A stretch of DNA of 64,000 nt from WHSW01 sp963749365 (GTDB lineage: Bacteria; Actinomycetota; Thermoleophilia; Solirubrobacterales; 70-9): contig CAVVME010000003.1 in assembly GCA_963749365.1 (NCBI GenBank), positions 744,001 to 808,000 of the forward strand, read 5' to 3'. Position numbers and translations under genes: made by a program. Position 1 is the stretch's first letter. The number at the start of each line of letters is the position of its first letter. Of the stretch, positions 22,924 through 30,534 are shown piece after piece. The notes under the pieces were generated by a model that worked only from the letters and a program-made list of their open reading frames with translations, had not been told where the DNA came from and did not search any database.

Positions 22924-23646
22924 TCAGCCGATCGCCTCGCCGCCGAACAGGCAGACGCCGCCGTCGCCGAAGACGCCGTTGCCGCCGACGCTGCCGTTCT
23001 TCGCCGCCGCCGCGACCGTGCCCCCGAGACCGGTGCCGTCGGGCGCCATCGCGTACCAGCGCCCGGTGTCGAGCGCCGAGGCATCGGGCTCGGCGACGGT
23101 CGCCAGCAGCTCGCGCTCGTTCTCGTCGGTCGCGACGTCCAGATACCCGCCCGTCCCTTCGAGCTGATCGGTGTCGCTCTCGAAGACGGCGCCGTCGGCG
23201 CTGGTCTCGACGTAGACGCGAGCGAAGACGGTGTCGGTATCGGTGCTGCGAAAGCACTTCGCATAGACGGTGAGCTGGCCCTCGCTCGCCAGGACCAGCT
23301 TCGGCGCGCTCGCGCGGGCGCTGACGGCGTCGGGACCATCGATCGCGCCGGCTCGCTCGAAGGAGTCGCCGAACGGGCGCACGGTCTGCACGCCCACGGC
23401 CTCGGGCACGGCCTCGAGCTTCTCCTCGAACACCTGCTTGCCCTTGAGCGCGTCGTTCTCGACATCGGAGCCGCGCACGGCCTTGCTCTGGATGTGCTTC
23501 GAGCGCACGGCGTTGCGCTTCAGGTCGACTGAGCCGACGGTGCTCTTGCCGGGCAGGGCGATCGCGGCCCCCGACATCGCGACGACCAGGGCGATCAGGG
23601 CGACGATCAGCGCCGGCGAGGGTCGATAGGTGCGCGGCCGGTCCAT
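22924..23646 (-). CDS. Exported hypothetical protein with Thermoleophilia-type N-terminus
   Basis: 240 residues from the ATG at 23646. The N-terminus PSPALIVALIALVVAMSGAA is a signal anchor of a kind I associate with many exported proteins of Solirubrobacterales. After it comes a repeat-like stretch, VGSVDLKRNAVRSKHIQSKA then VRGSDVENDALKGKQV, resembling the xxVxxxDLxxNAVxSxxI pattern seen in those proteins. The rest looks beta-rich (KLVLASEGQLTVYAKCFR, VYVETSADGAVFESDTDQL). Two cysteines may form a disulfide. Function unknown; surface-exposed by inference. It follows ftsZ by 37 bases on the same strand. Confidence 0.75.
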   Translation of the reverse strand: MDRPRTYRPSPALIVALIALVVAMSGAAIALPGKSTVGSVDLKRNAVRSKHIQSKAVRGSDVENDALKGKQVFEEKLEAVPEAVGVQTVRPFGDSFERAGAIDGPDAVSARASAPKLVLASEGQLTVYAKCFRSTDTDTVFARVYVETSADGAVFESDTDQLEGTGGYLDVATDENERELLATVAEPDASALDTGRWYAMAPDGTGLGGTVAAAAKNGSVGGNGVFGDGGVCLFGGEAIG

Positions 23647-23683
23647 CAGCCTGGCAAACCGCCGGCGGGCGGCGGAGTTGCGA

Positions 23684-24769
23684 TCAGCCCCCGCGCAGGA
23701 AGGGCGGCACGTCGATCTCGTCATCGGAGACGGTGAGCTCGCGCCGCTCGCGATCGCCGAGCGCCTCGACCTGGCGCCGACGGGCGCGCTCCCGGACCGG
23801 GATCGGGCTCCGCGCCAGCGTCTCGAAGCCCTCGAAGCCGGTCGCGATCACGGTCACCCTGACCTCGTCCCCGAGGGTGGAGTCGATCACCGTGCCGAAG
23901 ATGATGTTGGCGCCCTTGTCGGCCGTCGAGACGATGATGTCGGCGGCCTCGTTGACCTCGAACAGGTTCAGGTCCTCCGAGCCGGTGAAGTTGAGCAGCA
24001 TCCCGGTCGCGCCCTCGATCGACTCCTCCATCAGCGGCGAGTTGATCGCCATCTTCGCCGCCTCCTGGGCCCGGTTCTCGCCCGAGGCGGTGCCGATGCC
24101 CATCATCGCCGAGCCGGCGTCGGACATCACCGTCCGCACGTCGGCGAAGTCGAGGTTGATCTGACCGGGGGTGGTGATCAGGTCAGTGATCCCCTGCACG
24201 CCCTGGCGCAGGATGTCGTCGGCCATCCGGAACGCCTCCTGCACGGAGGTGCGCCGCTCGACCACCTCGAGCAGCTTCTGGTTCGGGACGATGATCAGGG
24301 TGTCGACCTTGGCCCGCAGCTTGTCGATCCCGTCGAGCGCCTGCTGCATGCGTCGGTTGCCCTCGAAGTCGAACGGCTTGGTGACCACGCCGACGGTCAG
24401 TGCACCGATTTCCTCCTTGGCGATCTCGGCGATCACCGGCGCCGCGCCGGTGCCGGTCCCTCCGCCCTCCCCGGCGGTGACGAAGACCATGTCGGCGCCC
24501 TTGAGCGCCTCCTTGATGTCGTCGCGGGACTCGGCAGCGGCGCCGGCGCCGACGTCGGGATTCGCTCCCGCGCCGAGGCCCTTGGTCAGGTTGTGGCCGA
24601 CCGCGAGCTTGATGTCGGCCTCGCAGGCCTGAAGCGCCTGCACATCGGTGTTGACGGCGATGAATTCGACGCCCTTGAGCCCGGCGTCGACCATGCGGCT
24701 GACAGCGTTGGTGCCGCCGCCGCCGGCGCCCACCACCTTGATCACCGCGAGGTAGGACGACTCGACCAT
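23684..24769 (-). CDS. ftsZ: Cell division protein FtsZ
   Basis: Tubulin-like GTPase that polymerises into the division ring. The GTP-binding loops are visible: VGAGGGGTNAVSRMV near 13-27, the tubulin signature AGEGGGTGTGAAPVIAEIA near 98-116 and NFADVRTVMSDAG-type T7 loop (LDFADVRTVMSDAGSAMMGI). The C-terminal linker is short and the tail DEIDVPPFLRGG matches the conserved peptide that binds FtsZ partners. 361 residues. ATG is preceded by GGGAG. It is separated from ftsQ by 244 bases that hold a promoter and a strong hairpin; there is no ftsA. Confidence 0.97.
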   Translation of the reverse strand: MVESSYLAVIKVVGAGGGGTNAVSRMVDAGLKGVEFIAVNTDVQALQACEADIKLAVGHNLTKGLGAGANPDVGAGAAAESRDDIKEALKGADMVFVTAGEGGGTGTGAAPVIAEIAKEEIGALTVGVVTKPFDFEGNRRMQQALDGIDKLRAKVDTLIIVPNQKLLEVVERRTSVQEAFRMADDILRQGVQGITDLITTPGQINLDFADVRTVMSDAGSAMMGIGTASGENRAQEAAKMAINSPLMEESIEGATGMLLNFTGSEDLNLFEVNEAADIIVSTADKGANIIFGTVIDSTLGDEVRVTVIATGFEGFETLARSPIPVRERARRRQVEALGDRERRELTVSDDEIDVPPFLRGG

Positions 24770-24869
24770 TTCTCCCAGATGCTCCTAAGCGTTGACCCGT
24801 TCGGTTTCCGTCCGAGGTTGAAGCGAAGCTTGAGCGTTTGCCACTTCACTCAGCCTAGACGTCAACGCG

Positions 24870-24898
24870 ACCGTAGGGCATTGCGGCTTCGGTGTCAA
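24870..24898 (-). promoter_or_regulatory. ftsZ promoter (TTGACA-17-TACGGT)
   Basis: TTGACA (24893-24898), a 17-base spacer and TACGGT (24870-24875) form a near-consensus housekeeping promoter reading toward ftsZ, giving a leader of about 95 bases. It implies ftsZ is transcribed separately from the rest of the dcw cluster. Confidence 0.6.
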
Positions 24899-24948
24899 TC
24901 GAAGCGCCCCGGCTCGGCACGGAATCGTGCAGCCGCCATACTCTGGAC

Positions 24949-24992
24949 TCCAAGTCGAGGGTTCAGATCGGCATCGAAACCCTCGACCTGGA
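24949..24992. terminator. Strong hairpin between ftsQ and ftsZ
   Basis: GTCGAGGGTT and AACCCTCGAC form a perfect 10-bp stem across a 14-base loop; beyond one mismatch, four more pairs (TCCA/TGGA) extend it to 15 positions. It begins 22 bases after the ftsQ stop and ends 50 bases before the ftsZ -35. No T-run follows on either strand, so it may be a terminator of the upstream operon, an mRNA processing or stabilising site, or a binding site. Confidence 0.5.
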
Positions 24993-25013
24993 CTGGAGAC
25001 TGGGGGCGTGCGC

Positions 25014-25964
25014 CTACACCCCGCCGCCGACCGCGGGACGCTCCGGCACCCGCACGTCGACGTAGCCGGCCGCGGTCAATTTCGGGTCCGCGAGCACGGC
25101 CGCGGCGGCGTTCCACTTCTCGACCACCCGCTCGCCGGTGCCGAAGCGGATCGAGATCCCGCCCCGCAGGGTCAGCTCGACCCCGTAGTCGTCCCCGAGC
25201 TTGACCTCCTCGATCAGCGGTCGCAGCGGAGCCGGCGCCGCGCCCAGCACCAGCGCCTGCTCGAGCGCCTCTCCCGTGAGCGAGCCGGCGGCGGGGATCT
25301 GCTCGAGCTCGAGCACCGGCAGGCCCTCCTCGGGTGCCGGGACCCCGGCGAGCACCGTCCCGTCGGCCGCGATCGGCACCTGCTCGCCGGCGGCGCTGGC
25401 GACCAGGCGCGGCGGACGTTCGTTGATCTCGATTCGCAGACCGTGAGGGAAGTTGGGATCGACGCTGACCGAGTCGACGGTCGGGAACCGGGCCGCCGCG
25501 CGCTCGATCCGCTCGGGGTCGGCGTGCAGGGTGGTCATCTGCTCGCCGACCTGGGTCAGCTCGGCGACGACCTGCTCGCGCTCGGGGCCGATCACGCCGA
25601 CCACCTCGACGTCGCTGACCGCGACCAGCGAGGAGTCGCGCAGCCAGAACAGATACCCGGCCCCGAGCGCGACGAGGGCGACGATCGCGATCACGATCCG
25701 GTAGCGCCAGCGAATCCGGCGCCGCGATCGTGCCGCCCCCCGGCGTGGGGAGGGGCGTCGACGCGGCCGCGGCCGCGCCTGCGAGCTCCGGCGCTGCGGC
25801 GGACGCCGCGCGGAGCCGCGCTTCGGCTTCGTCTTCGTCTTGCTGCGCCGCGTCGCCGTGCCGCCGGCAGAGGAGCGCTTGCTCCGCGAGCGTTGCGTGG
25901 AGCGCGCCGCGCCCGACTTCGAGCGGCTGCGGCCGGCGGCGGTCGAGGCGCGCGATCTGCCCAT
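25014..25964 (-). CDS. ftsQ: Cell division protein FtsQ
   Basis: Bitopic divisome protein that links FtsB/FtsL to other factors. From the ATG at 25964 it has 316 residues: about 85 residues of lysine/arginine/serine-rich cytoplasmic sequence (for example RSKSGAARSTQRSRSKRSSA), one transmembrane helix (RIVIAIVALVALGAGYLFWL), a POTRA domain (AVSDVEVVGVIGPEREQVVA) and the FtsQ beta-domain (PHGLRIEINERPPRLVASAA). The long basic tail is unusual. An upstream in-frame start at 26006 would overlap murB; the shorter one is preferred. Confidence 0.88.
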   Translation of the reverse strand: MGRSRASTAAGRSRSKSGAARSTQRSRSKRSSAGGTATRRSKTKTKPKRGSARRPPQRRSSQARPRPRRRPSPRRGAARSRRRIRWRYRIVIAIVALVALGAGYLFWLRDSSLVAVSDVEVVGVIGPEREQVVAELTQVGEQMTTLHADPERIERAAARFPTVDSVSVDPNFPHGLRIEINERPPRLVASAAGEQVPIAADGTVLAGVPAPEEGLPVLELEQIPAAGSLTGEALEQALVLGAAPAPLRPLIEEVKLGDDYGVELTLRGGISIRFGTGERVVEKWNAAAAVLADPKLTAAGYVDVRVPERPAVGGGV

Positions 25965-25981
25965 CGCGGTTGGATTCGCCG

Positions 25982-26893
25982 TCAGAGCTTCCAGCCCTGC
26001 GGCCACTCGACCTCACCCAGGACCTGGACCTCGGGCTCGAGCTCGACGCCGAACTGCGCGTGCACGCGGCGCCGACCCTCGGCCATCACCGCGAGCACCT
26101 CGGCCGTGCTCGCCGAGCCCGTGTTCTCGACGAAGTTGGCGTGCTTGAGCGAGAGCCGAGCGCCGCCGACGGCCAGCCCCCGGCAGCCGGCGGCATCGAG
26201 CAGCTGGCCTGCGCTGCGGCCCTCGGCGCGTGGGTCGTCGGGGTTCTTGAAGGTCGAGCCGAACGTCTTGATCCCCGACGGCTGGGCCTCGCGCCGCATG
26301 CCGCGCATCTCGGCCAGGATCGCCTTGACCGCGGCGGGCTCGGCCTCGGTGAGCGAGAACCCGGCACGCGAGACGACCTCGCCCGGGCGCAGGGACGAGC
26401 GCCGATAGGCGAATCCCAGCTCGCCGGGCGCCCGGCGCTCGGGACCGGTCGCGGTACAGATCGTCACCCAGTCGAGCACGGCACCGAGCTCGCCGCCGTA
26501 TGCGTTCGCGTTCATCCGCACGGCGCCGCCGACCGTGCCCGGGATGTTGATCCCGAACTCGAGCCCCGCCAGCCCCCACCCCGCCGCCTTCGCCGCCGCG
26601 GAGGGAAGCCGGGCGCCGCCGCCGCACTCGACCCTCGTCCCCCGGCGTTCGATCGCGGCCAGCTCGCCACCCAGCTTCAGGACCAGGCCGCGGACCCCGG
26701 CATCGGCGACCAGCAGGTTCGAGCCCGAGCCGACAACCTCGACCTCGACCCCCTCGGATCGCGCCCAGTCGAGCACCTCGACGAGCTCGGGCTCGGACGC
26801 CGGTCGGGCGAAGAGCTCCGCCGCTCCCCCGGCCCGGATCGTGGTCAAGCGGGCGAGCGAGTAGTCGCGCTCGATCCCAGCGGGCAGCGTCAC
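25982..26893 (-). CDS. murB: UDP-N-acetylenolpyruvoylglucosamine reductase
   Basis: FAD enzyme that makes UDP-N-acetylmuramic acid, the second committed step of peptidoglycan synthesis. TTIRAGGAAELFARPASE and VVGSGSNLLVADAGVRGLVL form the FAD site; GLEFGINIPGTVGGAVRMNA is the signature loop; PSGIKTFGSTFKNPDD and the catalytic RLSLKHANFVENTG serine/glutamate region follow. 303 residues. GTG at 26893 overlaps the murC stop (GTGA). Sequence features fit the shorter type II MurB found in Gram-positives. Confidence 0.95.
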   Translation of the reverse strand: MTLPAGIERDYSLARLTTIRAGGAAELFARPASEPELVEVLDWARSEGVEVEVVGSGSNLLVADAGVRGLVLKLGGELAAIERRGTRVECGGGARLPSAAAKAAGWGLAGLEFGINIPGTVGGAVRMNANAYGGELGAVLDWVTICTATGPERRAPGELGFAYRRSSLRPGEVVSRAGFSLTEAEPAAVKAILAEMRGMRREAQPSGIKTFGSTFKNPDDPRAEGRSAGQLLDAAGCRGLAVGGARLSLKHANFVENTGSASTAEVLAVMAEGRRRVHAQFGVELEPEVQVLGEVEWPQGWKL

Positions 26894-28212
26894 GCCGACT
26901 CCTCGATCAGCGCCTCGGCGAGCTCGTGGATGTCCCCGGCTCCGATCGTCACCAGCAGGTCGCCGGGCCCGAGCCGGTCCGCGAGCGCCCTGTGGGCCGT
27001 CTCCGCGTCCCGCAGCCACCAGACCGGCCGGCCACTAGCGCGGTCCGCCGTCGCCCGGGCGACGTCGAGGCCGCTGACACCGGCCAGCTCGCCGCGCGGC
27101 TGCTCGCGAGCCGCGTAGACATCGAGCACGCCGACCTCGTCGGCGCCGGCGAGGGCGGCCCCGAAACGCCCCGCGAGCGCCTTCGTGCGCGAGTAGAGGT
27201 GCGGCTGAAAGACGGCGATCAGGCGCCGAGGCCCGAGCTGGCGCAGCGCCGCAAGGGTCGCCGCGACCTCGGTCGGGTGATGGGCGTAGTCGTCGTAGAT
27301 CTCGGCGCCCGACCTGCTGCCGCGCCGCTGTTGGCGACGCAGCATCCCGGGGAAGGAGTCGAGCGCGGTCGCCGCTCGATCGAGCGCGAAGCCGGCGAGC
27401 TCGAGCGCCGCCAGAGCCGCCCGCGCGTCGAGCACGTTGTGGGCGCCGGGGACCCGCAGGTCCAGGGGCGGGCCCGGGCGCTCGAGATCGAAGCGCACGG
27501 TTCGCTCGCCGCCACCGAGCGCCTCGACCTCGGGCCCGTCCGCGACCGCCGCCGCGGGCGCCTGGGCGGCGAAGCGGACAAAGGCCTCGCGCAGCTCCGC
27601 CAGCGAGCCCCAATCGGAGTGGTGGTCGAGCTCGACGTTGGTGACCACGGCGATCTCGGGGCGCAGAGAGAGGAAGCTGCGATCCGACTCGTCGGCCTCG
27701 GCGACGATCCACTCCCCCGCGCCCCAGTCGGCGTTGGCGGGTTCGCCCGCGGGCCCGGCCCCGGGCAGCTCGCCGCCGAGTAGGAAGCACGGGTCGGCGC
27801 CGAGCTCGCGCAGCGTGTGGACGAGCATCCCGGCCGTGGTCGTCTTGCCGTGGGTGCCGGCGACGGCGATCAGGCGCCGCAGGCCGCAGAGCTCGGCGAG
27901 CAGCTCGCCGCGGTGGATGATCCGCTGGCCGCGCTCGCGAGCGCGGGCGAGCTCGGGGTTGTCGTCGGCGATCGCGGTCGAGACGATCACCTCGGCGCCC
28001 ACCGGCACCAGCTCGGCGTCGTGCCCGACCCGCGGCTCGAGCCCGAGCTCGCGCAGCCGGCGCAGGTAGGAGCCCTCGGCGCGGTCGGAGCCGGTGACCC
28101 GGGCGCCGAGCTGCGCGCAGACGGCCGCCAGCCCGCTCATCCCGGCGCCGCCGATAGCGATGAAGTGAAGCTCGCGGTCGCGCCACGACCGCTCTGCGGA
28201 GCTCGCGCTCAC
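26890..28212 (-). CDS. murC: UDP-N-acetylmuramate-L-alanine ligase
   Basis: Mur ligase that adds the first residue, L-alanine, to UDP-MurNAc. N-terminal Rossmann motif FIAIGGAGMSGLAAVCAQLG; ATP loop VAGTHGKTTTAGMLVHTL; metal and substrate residues in VAEADESDRSFLSLRPEIAV; second domain VTNVELDHHSDW; C-terminal DDYAHHPTEVAATLAAL and FQPHLYSRT, all MurC signatures. 440 residues. GTG at 28212 overlaps the murG stop, continuing the coupled operon. Confidence 0.96.
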   Translation of the reverse strand: MSASSAERSWRDRELHFIAIGGAGMSGLAAVCAQLGARVTGSDRAEGSYLRRLRELGLEPRVGHDAELVPVGAEVIVSTAIADDNPELARARERGQRIIHRGELLAELCGLRRLIAVAGTHGKTTTAGMLVHTLRELGADPCFLLGGELPGAGPAGEPANADWGAGEWIVAEADESDRSFLSLRPEIAVVTNVELDHHSDWGSLAELREAFVRFAAQAPAAAVADGPEVEALGGGERTVRFDLERPGPPLDLRVPGAHNVLDARAALAALELAGFALDRAATALDSFPGMLRRQQRRGSRSGAEIYDDYAHHPTEVAATLAALRQLGPRRLIAVFQPHLYSRTKALAGRFGAALAGADEVGVLDVYAAREQPRGELAGVSGLDVARATADRASGRPVWWLRDAETAHRALADRLGPGDLLVTIGAGDIHELAEALIEESA

Positions 28213-29309
28213 GGCCGGGAAGCTTTCCCGATCGCGGCCAGGACCTCCGTGGCGACCAGCCTGGCCGCGTCCGGGCGGGCGCGCGAGCGCGCCGCCGCGG
28301 CCATCGCCGCGAGCCGCCCTTGGTCGGCGATCAGCTCGGCGACCAGGGTCCGCAGCCGGGCCGGCTCGAGCTCTGAGTCCTCGATCACCGCGGCGGCGCC
28401 GGCCGCCGCCATCCACTCGGCGTTGGCGTGCTGGTGGCGGCCGGCGGCGTGCGGGTAGGGGACCAGGATCGCGGGCTTGCCGGCGGCGGCGATCTCGAAG
28501 ATCGAGCCGCCCGCCCGGGCAAGGACGAGGTCGCAGGCGGCCAGCGCGTCGGCGAGCCCGGGCTCGTAGGCGAGCAGCGTGTAGCGGGGCGTCCCCTCCC
28601 CCGCGCCGACCCGCTCGGCGGCGACCGCGTGGTCACGGGCGCCCGAGAGATGGAGGACGTGGAAGGGGCGCTCGGCCGCGTCCGCGCCGGCGAACGCATC
28701 GAGCGCGCAGAGGTTGATCGAGCGTGCGCCCTGGCTGCCGCCGAAGACGAGCAGGCAGCGGTCGCCGGCGGCGATCCCGAACCGCGCCCGTGCCGCGTCG
28801 CGGTCGGCGCTCCCGACCGCCGCCGGCACCGGCCGTCCGGTGACCAGGTAGCGCTCGCCGGTGCGGCCCGCGATCGGGAACGCGAGGCAGACGCGCGTGG
28901 CGTGCCGGGCGAGCAGCCGGTTGGTCAGGCCGAGGTGTCGATCGGCCTCGGTGAGGACGAGCGGCAGCCGCAGCGAGATCGCGGCCAGGCCGGCCGGGCC
29001 GGCGACGTAGCCGCCACCGCCGAGCAGCGCCTCGGCGCCGCGCTCGCGCAAGATCCGGCGCGCGCGCGGGAGCGCGGCGCCGGCTCGCACGAGCGCCCCG
29101 GCCGCCCGCAGCGGATCGCCGCGGTCCAGCCCGCGGACGTCGAGCAGCTCGATCTCATAGCCGGCCCGGGGCACGAGCTCGGCCTCGGCACGGTCGCGCG
29201 CGCCGAGGAAGACGACGTCGGCACCCTCAGCTCGAAGCGCGTCGGCTACGGCGAGCGCCGGAACGACGTGCCCCGCCGTTCCGCCCGCGGCTATCGCGAC
29301 CCTTGGCAA
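28209..29309 (-). CDS. murG: Lipid II synthase MurG (UDP-GlcNAc transferase)
   Basis: Peripheral membrane glycosyltransferase that turns lipid I into lipid II. The glycine-rich loop IAAGGTAGHVVPALAVADAL, the second loop ALLGGGGYVAGPAGLAAISL, the FGGSQGARSINL donor-site loop and AGGSIFEIAAAGKPAILVPYP are canonical. 366 residues from TTG 29309, chosen because an AGGAG site lies five bases upstream and homology begins there (LPRVAIAAGG). Its first 83 bases overlap the end of ftsW in another frame. Confidence 0.94.
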   Translation of the reverse strand: MPRVAIAAGGTAGHVVPALAVADALRAEGADVVFLGARDRAEAELVPRAGYEIELLDVRGLDRGDPLRAAGALVRAGAALPRARRILRERGAEALLGGGGYVAGPAGLAAISLRLPLVLTEADRHLGLTNRLLARHATRVCLAFPIAGRTGERYLVTGRPVPAAVGSADRDAARARFGIAAGDRCLLVFGGSQGARSINLCALDAFAGADAAERPFHVLHLSGARDHAVAAERVGAGEGTPRYTLLAYEPGLADALAACDLVLARAGGSIFEIAAAGKPAILVPYPHAAGRHQHANAEWMAAAGAAAVIEDSELEPARLRTLVAELIADQGRLAAMAAAARSRARPDAARLVATEVLAAIGKASRP

Positions 29310-30534
29310 CCTGTCTCCTGCTGGTGGCGGAAGGCCCCCGCCCGGCGCGGCGCCGGTCCGGGTGGCCGCCCTCGACGACCCGCAGTCTCGCATCGGTGCT
29401 CGACGGCCTCGCGGCCGAGCCGACGCTGCCGCCGCGGGCGATGTTGAGCAGCAGGCCGACCGCGGCCAGCATCACCAGCATGCTCGCGTTGCCGTAGGAG
29501 ACGAACGGCAGCGGCACCCCGGTCAGTGGCGCCATCCCGAACACCGCCAGCAGGTTGATCAGCGCCTGGACGAGAACCAGCGAGGTGAGCCCGGCGGCGA
29601 GCAGCTTCCCGTAGCGATCGCGCGCGCCTTGGGCGATCTTCAGCCCCGCGTAGGCGAACATCCCGTAGAGGCCGACGAGGGCGCCGATGCCGAGCATCCC
29701 GAGCTCCTCGCCGATCACTGCGGCGATCATGTCGGTGTGCGCCTCGGGTAGGTAGAACGCCTTCTGCAGGCTCTCCCCCAGCCCGACGCCGAAGAGGCCA
29801 CCCGAGCCAAGCGCGATCTTGGCCTGGATCAGCTGGAATCCGGCCCCGGCGGGATCGCCCGACGGATCGAGAAAGGTGGTGATCCGCGCCACCCGGTAGG
29901 GCTCGATCGCGACCGCGAGCAGGATCAAGGCGCCGACGCCGACGGCGAGCAGCCCGAGATCGCGCAGCCGCGCTCCGGCGGCGAGCAGCAGGGTCGCAAT
30001 CGCGAGGCAGATCACCAGCGCGGTGCCGAGGTCGGCGACCGCGACCAGCAAGAGCCCGGCGCCGACCATTCCGAGCACCGGCATCATCTCGCCGATCCCG
30101 CCGGCGCTGACCCGCGGCCGGGTGGCGAGCAGATGGGCGGCGAAGAGGATCAGCGCCAGCTTCATCAGCTCCGACGGCTGGACCTGGACGGGGCCGGCCG
30201 CGATCCAGGCTCGCGAGCCGTTCACCTCGCGACCGATCCCGGGCACCAGCACCGCGAGGCAGAGGACGAAGGCGATCGCGAGCAACGCCGGGGTCAGCGG
30301 GCGCAGCGCCCGCACGCCGCGGCCGGCGAGCACATGCATCAACAGCAGCCCGGCGGCGCCGAAGAGCAGCGTGCGCTTGAGGTAGTAGGCGCCGTCCCCG
30401 GACTCGCCGAGCAGTGAGGTGGTCGAGCTGGCGCTGAACACCATCACCGCGCCGAAGGCGAGCAGGCAGAGGGTCGCGGTGAGCAGCAGCGAGTACTCGA
30501 GCGAATGCGCGCCGCCGCCGCGCCCGCCGCTCAC
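29227..30534 (-). CDS. ftsW: Septal peptidoglycan polymerase FtsW
   Basis: SEDS-family glycosyltransferase that polymerises lipid II at the septum with FtsI. About ten hydrophobic helices; signatures are VMVFSASS in the first helix, SRAWIAAGPVQVQPSELMKL, the catalytic-loop region VADLGTALVICLAIATLLLA, and QKAFYLPEAHTDMIAAVIGE with the C-terminal PFVSYGNASMLVMLAAVGLL. The hydrophobic core ends near residue 370; the last ~65 residues are an arginine/serine-rich tail that includes the overlap with murG. ATG overlaps the murD stop by four bases. Confidence 0.94.
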   Translation of the reverse strand: MSGGRGGGAHSLEYSLLLTATLCLLAFGAVMVFSASSTTSLLGESGDGAYYLKRTLLFGAAGLLLMHVLAGRGVRALRPLTPALLAIAFVLCLAVLVPGIGREVNGSRAWIAAGPVQVQPSELMKLALILFAAHLLATRPRVSAGGIGEMMPVLGMVGAGLLLVAVADLGTALVICLAIATLLLAAGARLRDLGLLAVGVGALILLAVAIEPYRVARITTFLDPSGDPAGAGFQLIQAKIALGSGGLFGVGLGESLQKAFYLPEAHTDMIAAVIGEELGMLGIGALVGLYGMFAYAGLKIAQGARDRYGKLLAAGLTSLVLVQALINLLAVFGMAPLTGVPLPFVSYGNASMLVMLAAVGLLLNIARGGSVGSAARPSSTDARLRVVEGGHPDRRRAGRGPSATSRRQVAKGRDSRGRNGGARRSGARRSRRASS

